Positions 1 through 6,007 of a DNA stretch of 10,372 nucleotides are shown here, in pieces. The DNA lies in assembly GCA_036277615.1 (NCBI GenBank), contig DASUMQ010000187.1:1-10372 (forward strand). The letters are read 5' to 3'. The translations under genes and the position numbers were made by a program. This DNA is from RPQJ01 sp036277615. Lineage in GTDB: Bacteria; Pseudomonadota; Gammaproteobacteria; Steroidobacterales; Steroidobacteraceae. The notes below the pieces were generated by a model. The model was not told the DNA's origin. It saw nothing but the letters and a program-made list of their open reading frames with translations, and ran no database searches. How positions within the stretch are numbered: the stretch's first letter is position 1; the number at the start of each line of letters is the position of its first letter.

Positions 1-324
1 CCGGCCGAAGCGTTGCGTCACCGCGGCGACGAGCGTCGAAATCGCAGGCACGTCGAGCAGGTCGCAGCAGAACGCCGCCGCCGAGCCGGTGCGCGCCGCG
101 TTCAGCTCCGTGACCAGCGCGTCGGCGTCGGATGCGGAGGATCGGTAGTGCACCGCGATCGTGGCCCCGCCCGCGTGCAGCCGCCGCGCGATTGCCGACC
201 CGAGACGACGGGCACCACCGGTGATCAAGGCGACCTGGCCCTCGAGCGGCGTGGACGTCGCGGCCGCCGGCGTCGTGGCAGCAGAAGGGTTGCGCGTCGT
301 CGGTGTCGTCGTCTTCGTGCCCAT
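1..324 (-). CDS. Pteridine reductase-like SDR oxidoreductase (5' part only, C-terminus outside window)
   Basis: Reading the minus strand from the ATG at 324 gives 108 uninterrupted codons to the window edge. After a low-complexity Thr/Ala/Pro-rich leader of about 27 residues comes a classical SDR dinucleotide-binding start: VALITGGARRLGSAIARRL (TGGxxRxG glycine motif), then a strand ending in AVHYRSS and later FCCDLLD, where SDRs contact the adenine ring. The GGARRxG form followed by HYRSS is typical of FolM/PTR1-like pteridine reductases, which reduce dihydrobiopterin/dihydromonapterin or dihydrofolate with NADPH. The catalytic Ser-Tyr-Lys residues lie beyond the edge and cannot be checked, so substrate assignment is by family resemblance only. 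The gene is divergent from the MidA-like methyltransferase, with 106 bp between their starts; the pair would share a control region. The Thr-rich leader could mean that the true start is slightly further downstream. Confidence 0.85.
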   Translation of the reverse strand, partial: MGTKTTTPTTRNPSAATTPAAATSTPLEGQVALITGGARRLGSAIARRLHAGGATIAVHYRSSASDADALVTELNAARTGSAAAFCCDLLDVPAISTLVAAVTQRFGR

Positions 325-430
325 GTCGGTGCATGCCGCGACGGCGCGTTAAACTTTGCGCACAGCCGCGAACCGTTCCTGCGTGGTCATCGCCGTCGCC
401 GCAAGATACCTCACTCGCTCGGATCACACG

Positions 431-1621
431 ATGACCGTTACCGTCGACTTGCCCGAGCTGACCGCCGACGAAGCCGCGCACAGCGGACGACTCGAGCAGC
501 GCATCCGGGACGCGATCGAACGCGCGGGCGGCTGGATCGGTTTTGCCGAGTTCATGCGGATGGCGCTCTACGAGCCGGGCCTCGGTTACTACAGTGCGGG
601 CGCGCGCAAGTTCGGGGTGGCCGGCGACTTCGTGACGGCGCCTGAGGTCGCGCCCGTCTTCGGTCGCTGCATGGCGCTGCAGTGTGCCGAAGTGCTCCGT
701 GGGCTCGGTCCCGACGCGGTGGTGCTAGAACTCGGCGCTGGGTCCGGCGCGATGGCCTGCGCGCTGCTCGCGGAACTGGAGCGACGTGATTCGCTGCCCG
801 CGGCCTACTGGATCCTCGACGTGAGCGCCGACCTGCGCGAGCGTCAGCACGCGCAGCTTGCGACCGCGGTGCCGCACCTGCTGCCGCGCGTACGCTGGCT
901 CGACATGCTGCCCGAGCAGCCCTTCGACGGCATCGTCGTCGCAAACGAGGTGCTCGACGCACTCGTCGTCGATCGCTTCATCGTGCGCGGCGCCGGCGTC
1001 GCTGCAGTCGGTGTCTGCGCCGATACCGGTCGACGGGGGCTGCGCCTCGAGGAACGGCCGGCCGGCGCAGCGCTCGAGCAGGGCGTGCGGCACGTCGAGA
1101 CGGACATCGGCCGCGCACTGCCGGACGCCTACGCCTCGGAAATCAACCTCGGCCTTTCGAGGTGGCTCGCGTCGATCGCCGCACCGCTGCGCCGAGGACT
1201 CATCCTGTGCGTCGACTACGGGCTGCCGCGACGCGAGTACTACGCACACGAGCGCAGTCGCGGCACGCTGCTCTGCCACTTCCGTCACCGGTTCCACGAG
1301 GACGCGCTCACACGCGTGGGCCTGCAGGACATCACGGCCTGGGTCGATTTCACCGCGGTCGCCGAGGCCGCCCAGGCAGCCGGTCTCGAGGTCGCCGGCT
1401 TCACGACACAGGCGCACTTCCTGATTGGCTGCGGCCTCGAGGAGTTCATGGGCAACGTCGCGGACCTGGACCTCGTCGAACGCGTCAACCTTGCCCGGCA
1501 GGCGATGGTGCTGACGCTGCCGGGCGAAATGGGCGAACGGTTCAAGGTCATCGCGCTTGCGAAGCGGTACGAGGCGCCGCTGCGCGGGTTTGCCGTGCGC
1601 GACCTGCGGCACCTGCTGTGA
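431..1621 (+). CDS. SAM-dependent methyltransferase, MidA/NDUFAF7 family (DUF185)
   Basis: The 396-residue protein matches the whole length of the MidA/NDUFAF7 class I methyltransferases. Seen: the N-terminal family signature FMRMALYEPGLGYYSAG (41-57) and GDFVTAPEV; SAM-binding motif I VLELGAGSG (98-106) followed by acidic WILDVS (127-132); NEVLDAL (172-178), the family's hallmark post-motif; DYG (262-264); RGTL (277-280); QDITAWVDF (299-307); and C-terminal PGEMGERFKV (364-373). In mitochondria NDUFAF7 dimethylates an arginine of complex I subunit NDUFS2; the bacterial substrate is generally not established, so the reaction here is inferred. The ATG at 431 is chosen because family similarity begins soon after it; a TTG at 356 in the same frame would add 25 unrelated residues. 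No clear Shine-Dalgarno precedes the ATG and I see no strong promoter in 325-430. The gene ends 10 bp from the convergent uppP stop, leaving no room for a separate terminator hairpin. Confidence 0.93.
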   Translation: MTVTVDLPELTADEAAHSGRLEQRIRDAIERAGGWIGFAEFMRMALYEPGLGYYSAGARKFGVAGDFVTAPEVAPVFGRCMALQCAEVLRGLGPDAVVLELGAGSGAMACALLAELERRDSLPAAYWILDVSADLRERQHAQLATAVPHLLPRVRWLDMLPEQPFDGIVVANEVLDALVVDRFIVRGAGVAAVGVCADTGRRGLRLEERPAGAALEQGVRHVETDIGRALPDAYASEINLGLSRWLASIAAPLRRGLILCVDYGLPRREYYAHERSRGTLLCHFRHRFHEDALTRVGLQDITAWVDFTAVAEAAQAAGLEVAGFTTQAHFLIGCGLEEFMGNVADLDLVERVNLARQAMVLTLPGEMGERFKVIALAKRYEAPLRGFAVRDLRHLL

Positions 1622-1631
1622 TCTAGCGCGT

Positions 1632-2453
1632 TCAACCGCTCCAGTTCACTGCGCCCGTCCAGGCCGTCGCCAGCACGAGCAGGCCGAACGCGATCCGGTA
1701 CCAGGCGAAGGGCACGAACGTGTGCGTCGACACGTAGCGGATCAGCCAGCGCACGCAGACGAACGCCGAGACGAACGAAAAGACCATCCCGACGACCCAC
1801 ATCCCGAGGTCATCCACGACCAGCAACGCGCGCTGGTCGTACAGCGAGTACAGCGACGCCAGGCCGAGGGTCGGGATGGCCAGGTAGAAGGTGAATTCGG
1901 TGGCGACCTGGCGCGACAGCCCGAACAGCAGTCCGCCGATGATCGTGGCGCCCGAGCGGCTGGTGCCCGGCACCAGGGCGAACGCCTGCGCGATGCCGAC
2001 CTTGAGGGCGTCGAGCGCGGTCATGTCGTCCACCGAGTGGACACGCACGACGTGTTGACGCTTTTCGGCCCACAGGATCAGCAGCCCGCCGAGGATGAAG
2101 GCCGTGGCGACCGTGGTCGCGTTGAAGAGGTGGGCCTTCAGCACGCTGCCGAACAGCAGGCCCAGCACTGCGAGCGGCAGGAACGCGATGGCGACGTTGA
2201 GCAGCAGCCGGCGCGCCTGCGCATCGCGGTGCGCTTGTGCCACGGCGGTGAAGATCCGGTGGCGGAATTCCCAGACCACCGCGAGGATCGCGCCGGACTG
2301 GATCACGATCTCGAACAGCTTGCCACGCTCGTCGTGGAAATCGAGCAGCGTCGCGGCGAGGATCAGGTGTCCGGTGCTGGAGACCGGGAGGAACTCGGTC
2401 AGTCCCTCGACGATGCCCATGATCGCAGCCTTGATCAGCAGTACCAGATCCAC
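1632..2453 (-). CDS. uppP: Undecaprenyl-diphosphatase UppP (BacA)
   Basis: UppP is an inner-membrane phosphatase that turns undecaprenyl diphosphate into the monophosphate carrier used for peptidoglycan and other envelope polymers; overproduction gives bacitracin resistance. The 273-residue product has the two signature regions: EGLTEFLPVSSTGHLIL near the N-terminus (E16 and E20 correspond to the catalytic glutamates of the E. coli enzyme) and PGTSRSGATIIGG with the essential arginine. Between and after them are hydrophobic stretches consistent with the multi-pass fold, ending in WTGAVNWSG. I chose the GTG at 2453: it gives the usual family length and N-terminus (VDLVLLIKAAIMGIVEGL) and has an AGGA Shine-Dalgarno six bases upstream. 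An ATG at 2486 would add 11 residues and lacks a visible ribosome site. It lies 73 bp downstream of cca on the same strand, a pairing also known in E. coli, and is probably co-transcribed with it. Confidence 0.97.
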   Translation of the reverse strand: MDLVLLIKAAIMGIVEGLTEFLPVSSTGHLILAATLLDFHDERGKLFEIVIQSGAILAVVWEFRHRIFTAVAQAHRDAQARRLLLNVAIAFLPLAVLGLLFGSVLKAHLFNATTVATAFILGGLLILWAEKRQHVVRVHSVDDMTALDALKVGIAQAFALVPGTSRSGATIIGGLLFGLSRQVATEFTFYLAIPTLGLASLYSLYDQRALLVVDDLGMWVVGMVFSFVSAFVCVRWLIRYVSTHTFVPFAWYRIAFGLLVLATAWTGAVNWSG

Positions 2454-2487
2454 GATGCGTCCTGTGTGCGGGCGAAAGGCACGCATC
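2454..2487 (-). other. Inverted repeat immediately upstream of the uppP GTG start
   Basis: A perfect 7-bp inverted repeat, gatgcgt (2454-2460) and acgcatc (2481-2487), encloses a 20-nt loop. One arm directly abuts the GTG start codon and the loop holds the AGGA-containing ribosome site region, so on the cca–uppP transcript a hairpin could partly mask initiation. The stem is short and the loop long, so it may be chance. Confidence 0.25.
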
Positions 2488-2526
2488 GTAAACCATCGAG
2501 CCGACCTGGCGGCGGCCCGAGGCGAG

Positions 2527-3762
2527 TCAGTCCTGGGCTTGCGGTTCCCGAACCGCGCGAATGGCGGCGATGCGTGCGCTGCGCAGATGACGCGCGATCG
2601 TGGGCCCGTCTGCGCCCGCGAGCAGCTGCGGATCCGGTTTCACGGCGGCGGCGACCTCGCGCCACCGGCGCAGCAGGCGGCCCTGTTCATACGGACGCAG
2701 GCGCAACTCGGGACCGCGGCCGCGTGCGTCGGCCTCGCAGGCGAGCAACAGCTTCTCGAACCGGTCGGGGCGGCGAAAGGCGTCGGTCGCCTCGAGGAGT
2801 TCGAGCACCGTGGCATCGCGCAATTCGGCCGCGCGGTGCACGCGCTGGTGTTCCTTGGACGCCAGCATGCCGAGCTCGCGATGCTCGCTCGGCACCTTCA
2901 ACCGCTCGCACAGTCCTGCGATCACCTTCACGCCCGCGTGCTCGTGCCCGATGTGACGCGGCCACTCGTGCTGCGGCGTGACGCCCTTGCCGAGGTCGTG
3001 GACGAGCGCCGCGAATCGCACTGCGGTGTCGTCCGAAAGTTCGCAGGCCACCTCCAGCACCTGCAGCGTGTGCACGCCGGTGTCGACCTCGGGGTGATAC
3101 TTCTCGGGCTGCGGTACGCCGAAGAGCCGGTCGATCTCCGGGAACACGGCCGCGAGCGCACCGCACGCGCGCAGCACGTCGACATAGACCGGCGGCCGCG
3201 CCTCGCCGAGCGCGCGCTCGGTCTCGACCCAGACACGCTCGGCGACGAGCGCCTGCATCTCGCCCGCGCGCACGATCTCGCGCATCAGTTCCAGGGTTTC
3301 CGGCGCGACCGTGAAACCGAGAGGCGCGAAACGCGCCGCGAAGCGGGCCACGCGCAATACGCGCAGCGGGTCTTCGACGAAGGCGGGCGAGACGTGTCGC
3401 AGCAGGCGCGCCTCGAGATCCCGGCGCCCGCCGTACGGGTCGACGATGCTGCCGTCTTCGGCGCGTGCCATCGCGTTGATCGTGAGGTCGCGCCTCGCCA
3501 GGTCTTCCTCCAGCGTCACGTCGGGCGAGAAGCGCGTCGCGAAACCGTAGTATCCCGCACCGGTCTTGCGTTCGGTGCGCGCGAGCGCGTACTGGTCGCC
3601 GTTCGCGGGATGCAGGAAGACGGGGAAGTCCTTGCCCACGGCGCGGAAGCCGCGCGCAAGCAGGTCGTCGGGCGTGGCTCCCACGACGACGTAGTCGTGC
3701 TCCGTCACGCTGCGACCGAGCAGGGCGTCGCGCACCGCGCCACCGACGAGGTAAACATCCAT
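2527..3762 (-). CDS. cca: Multifunctional CCA protein (tRNA nucleotidyltransferase with HD domain)
   Basis: This enzyme adds or repairs the 3'-terminal CCA of tRNAs using CTP and ATP without a nucleic acid template. The 411-residue protein is collinear with E. coli Cca. Seen: YLVGGAVRDALLG (4-16) with the GG..RD nucleotidyltransferase motif; catalytic acidic pair as E21xD23 (E. coli has D21xD23, and the family allows either); RRDLTINAMA (90-99); EDPLRVLRVARF (130-141) and ERVWVE (175-180), the nucleotide-selecting region; and a C-terminal HD domain with H255-D256 at the same numbers as in E. coli, so the phosphatase/2',3'-cyclic phosphodiesterase activities of the long form are expected. The ATG at 3762 gives the canonical start MDVYLVGGAVRD; a start at 3816 would add 18 non-homologous residues and overlap the divergent aminopeptidase gene. 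It heads the cca–uppP unit. A weak TACGAT -10-like hexamer lies just upstream, without a recognisable -35. Confidence 0.97.
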   Translation of the reverse strand: MDVYLVGGAVRDALLGRSVTEHDYVVVGATPDDLLARGFRAVGKDFPVFLHPANGDQYALARTERKTGAGYYGFATRFSPDVTLEEDLARRDLTINAMARAEDGSIVDPYGGRRDLEARLLRHVSPAFVEDPLRVLRVARFAARFAPLGFTVAPETLELMREIVRAGEMQALVAERVWVETERALGEARPPVYVDVLRACGALAAVFPEIDRLFGVPQPEKYHPEVDTGVHTLQVLEVACELSDDTAVRFAALVHDLGKGVTPQHEWPRHIGHEHAGVKVIAGLCERLKVPSEHRELGMLASKEHQRVHRAAELRDATVLELLEATDAFRRPDRFEKLLLACEADARGRGPELRLRPYEQGRLLRRWREVAAAVKPDPQLLAGADGPTIARHLRSARIAAIRAVREPQAQD

Positions 3763-3814
3763 ATCGGGAATCGTAGCGGAAACGCCCGAGCGGCTGCGGT
3801 TACTCTTGGCCCGC

Positions 3815-4864
3815 ATGCTCGCGCGCGTCCTGGCATTGGTGTTCTTTTGCGCCCTCGTGAGCGGCTGCTACGTGATGCAGGCTGCGGGCGGGCAGTGGGA
3901 AGTCGTGCGCCGCAGCCGGCCGATCGAACAGGTGCTCGCAGACCCGGCGACCTCCGCCGCGACGCGACGCGGCCTCGAGCTCACGGTGGCTGCGCGCTCG
4001 TTCGCAGAGACCGAACTCGCCCTGCCGGACAGCCGCAGCTACCGCAAGTACGCGGACCTGGGCCGCCCGTACGTCGTCTGGAACGTCGTCGCGACGCCGG
4101 AGTTTTCGGTGGAGCCGCGACGCTGGTGCTTTCCCATTGCGGGGTGCGTGGCCTACCGCGGCTACTTCCGTGAATCGGCGGCGCGCTCACAGGCGTTGCG
4201 ATTGTCGATCCGAGGCGACGACGTGAGCCTCGGCGGGGTGCCCACCTATTCCACGCTGGGCCACCTGCCCGATCCCGTGTTCGGCGCAATGCTGGGCTGG
4301 AGCGACACGCGGCTCGTGGGGACGATCTTTCACGAGCTCGCGCACGAGCAGCTCTACGTGCCCGGTGACAGCGAGTTCAACGAGGCGTTCGCGAGCGTCG
4401 TCGAGGAGGAGGGCCTGCGTCGCTGGCTGCAGGCGGTCGGCCGCGGCGACGAGCTCGCGAAGTTCGAAGTCGCCGCGGAGCGCGAGGCGCAGTTCGCCGA
4501 ACTGCTGCGCGAGACGCAGCGGCGGCTCAAGCACCTCTACGAATCGAGCCTTTCGGATGCGGACAAGCGCGTCGAAAAACAGCGGGAGTTCGGCCGGCTG
4601 CAATATCGCTACGAACTGCTGCGCGCGACCTGGGGCGGTCACGCCGGCTACGACGGCTTCTTCCGTCGCGCGCTCAACAACGCGCACCTCGCCTCTGTGG
4701 CGACCTATCACGACTGCGTGCCGGGTTTGCGGCGCGAGCTCGACCACGCCGGATCGATGAAGAGGTTCTACGAGCGCGCGGCGGAACTCGCGGCGCTGCC
4801 GGATCGCGAGCGGCGCAGGGCGGTCTGCAAGCCGGAAAATAGGGACACTCCGAATTTCGGCTGA
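3815..4864 (+). CDS. Predicted lipoprotein zinc aminopeptidase (COG4324/PF10023 family)
   Basis: The 349-residue protein starts with a lipoprotein signal peptide: hydrophobic segment LARVLALVFFCALVSGC with lipobox VSGC and lipidated Cys18, so it should be anchored to a membrane facing the periplasm. The metalloprotease site is FHELAHEQLY (H173, E174, H177), followed by SEFNEAFASVVEEEG, where E190 or a nearby Glu would be the third zinc ligand. Upstream are the family-conserved SRSYRKYADLG and WCFPIAGCVAYRGYF. This is the COG4324 'predicted aminopeptidase' family; as far as I know its substrate is not established. ATG at 3815 is preferred to the TTG three codons earlier. The last residues (PENRDTPNFG and the TGA stop) are encoded by the left arm of the repeat element at 4840-5033, so the native C-terminus has probably been replaced. 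It is divergent from cca (52 bp between starts) and convergent with the SDR gene. Confidence 0.92.
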   Translation: MLARVLALVFFCALVSGCYVMQAAGGQWEVVRRSRPIEQVLADPATSAATRRGLELTVAARSFAETELALPDSRSYRKYADLGRPYVVWNVVATPEFSVEPRRWCFPIAGCVAYRGYFRESAARSQALRLSIRGDDVSLGGVPTYSTLGHLPDPVFGAMLGWSDTRLVGTIFHELAHEQLYVPGDSEFNEAFASVVEEEGLRRWLQAVGRGDELAKFEVAAEREAQFAELLRETQRRLKHLYESSLSDADKRVEKQREFGRLQYRYELLRATWGGHAGYDGFFRRALNNAHLASVATYHDCVPGLRRELDHAGSMKRFYERAAELAALPDRERRRAVCKPENRDTPNFG

Positions 4865-5033
4865 AATGGGGACACTCCGAATTTCGAAGCTGAATCCGGG
4901 CCGAAATTCGGGCCATTCCCGACTTTAAGGCCGAGCCCTTGACGCGGCGCACGCGATTTTTGCCGAGAGAAACGCGGTTCTATCCGAAAATTCGGAGTGT
5001 CCCCATTTTCCGCGAAATTCGGAGTGTCCCCTA
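4840..5033. repeat. 194-bp MITE/REPIN-like inverted-repeat element between convergent genes
   Basis: The element is built from a unit GGGGACACTCCGAATTTCG. Two copies run forward in the left arm (4842-4859, one G short; 4868-4886) and two run in reverse in the right arm (4985-5004, with an extra base in the A/T run; 5013-5031). The two arms together form an imperfect terminal inverted repeat of about 47 bp, starting TAGGG(G)ACACTCC at 4840 and at 5033 on the opposite strand, with GAAA(A)TGGGG joining the paired units on each side. About 98 bp of unrelated interior lies between the arms. No transposase is encoded, so it would be non-autonomous. Duplicated palindromic units facing each other are the architecture of REPINs and MITEs mobilised in trans; similar GGGGACA..-type units are, from memory, often found around RAYT (TnpA-REP) genes, but I cannot verify that for this unit. 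Its position makes it a possible bidirectional transcription stop. Confidence 0.85.
4898..4914. repeat. Internal near-palindrome, possible decayed repeat copy
   Basis: Inside the element, gggccgaaattcgggcc can fold as GGCC-GAA / TTCGGGCC with one bulged G. Its central CCGAAATTCGG equals the inner half of the repeat unit in reverse orientation, and the following GCCATTCCC loosely resembles AGTGTCCCC of the full unit. It may be a degenerate fifth copy or an independent hairpin. Confidence 0.4.
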
Positions 5034-5960
5034 GCGCGGGCGTAGGTATTTCTCGACGGTGCCCCGCATCGGCGTCCGCTCGATGCCGAGCGCCGCGAGC
5101 CCGTCGCAGTCGCAGGTCGAGTCGAGCGTGGCGGAGAGGAAGTTGTCGGTCGAGAACGGCTTGCCGGGCACATAGTCCATCACCGCCGCCTGGACGCGCG
5201 AAAGCGACCGCGGCAGCGGCACGACGACTCGCCTGAGTCCGAGGATTCGCGCCGTCATCCGCACGATCTCGCCGAGCGTCATGATGTCCGGACCACACAG
5301 CTCGTAGGCCTGGCCCGCAGCGTCGCGGCGCTCGAGGCATGCGACGAATGCATCGGCGACGTCGCCCACGTACACCGGCGCGAACTTCGCATCGGCGCAG
5401 GCGAGCGGCAGCACGCCCGGCGTCAGTTTGAGAATGCCGGCAAAGTTGTTGACGAAAGCATCGCCCGGGCCGAACACGACCGAAGGCTTGAAGATCACGA
5501 ACTCGGGGCCGCCGTCCGCGCAGTACTCGCGCAGGTAGTCCTCGGCGAGCCCCTTGCTCCGGAGGTAGTGACTCGGTCCGCGTTGCGAGTCGGCCTTGAG
5601 ACCGCTCATGTGCAGATAGCGGCGCACGCCGGCGCGCCTGCAGGCGCGCACGACCTTCTGCGGCAGCTCGGTGTGCACGCGTCGGAACTCCTCGCCGCTG
5701 CCGCGCCCGAGCCCGCGCTCGTTCAGGATGCCGACCAGGTTGACGACGACGTCGCAACCGGCGAACTCGCGCGCGAGCACGGCCTCGTCGTGCACGTCGG
5801 CCCGCACGAGGCGCATCGAAGGCAGCACCTTCATCTCGCGCGACCGCGCCGGGTTTCGCGTGAGGAGCTTGACCTCGTGGCCGCGGCCGCCGAGCCGGGC
5901 GACGACCTCGCGCCCGATGAAGCCGGTTCCGCCGAGTACACACACCTTGCGAGCAGTCAT
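5031..5960 (-). CDS. NAD(P)-binding SDR epimerase-like protein, complex I NDUFA9 family
   Basis: The 309-residue protein is an extended/atypical SDR. Seen: KVCVLGGTGFIGREVVARL with the Rossmann GGTGFIG motif at 10-16; LLTRNPAR, the usual basic patch after the second strand; DVVVNLVGIL (70-79); HMSGL followed by HYLRSKGLAE, giving a Tyr132-xxx-Lys136 pair; FKPSVVFGPGD; and CGPDIMTLGEIV. These are typical of the 'complex I NDUFA9 subunit family' proteins of proteobacteria, relatives of the accessory NADPH-binding subunit of mitochondrial complex I; the bacterial role is not settled. The ATG at 5960 has an AGG about nine bases upstream and places the Rossmann motif at the usual distance; a GTG at 6011 overlapping the protease stop would add 17 residues. 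It lies 47 bp downstream of the htrA-type gene and is probably co-transcribed. Its TAG stop is the outermost codon of the repeat element's right end, so the element fixes where the protein ends (…KYLRPR). Confidence 0.9.
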   Translation of the reverse strand: MTARKVCVLGGTGFIGREVVARLGGRGHEVKLLTRNPARSREMKVLPSMRLVRADVHDEAVLAREFAGCDVVVNLVGILNERGLGRGSGEEFRRVHTELPQKVVRACRRAGVRRYLHMSGLKADSQRGPSHYLRSKGLAEDYLREYCADGGPEFVIFKPSVVFGPGDAFVNNFAGILKLTPGVLPLACADAKFAPVYVGDVADAFVACLERRDAAGQAYELCGPDIMTLGEIVRMTARILGLRRVVVPLPRSLSRVQAAVMDYVPGKPFSTDNFLSATLDSTCDCDGLAALGIERTPMRGTVEKYLRPR

Positions 5961-6007
5961 GTTCGTTCGCCTGCTCTCGATCGGGCGCGCCCGGCGGACC
6001 GGGCGCT

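Noticed and set aside
1619..1634. Shared intrinsic terminator between the MidA-like gene and uppP
   Set aside because: The gap is only 10 bp (atctagcgcg) with no stem-loop or T-run.
1557..4173. Long plus-strand frames opposite uppP and cca (474 and 692 codons)
   Set aside because: They are shadows of well-supported minus-strand genes with full-length family matches.
4840..5033. CRISPR array
   Set aside because: Only four units are present, in opposed orientations, with very short unequal spacing within each pair. There is no regular repeat-spacer pattern and no cas gene.
4768..5943. 391-codon minus-strand frame crossing the repeat element
   Set aside because: It overlaps the SDR gene and the end of the peptidase in wrong frames. 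Its repeated GDTPNF and FGVS peptides are just translations of the repeat units.
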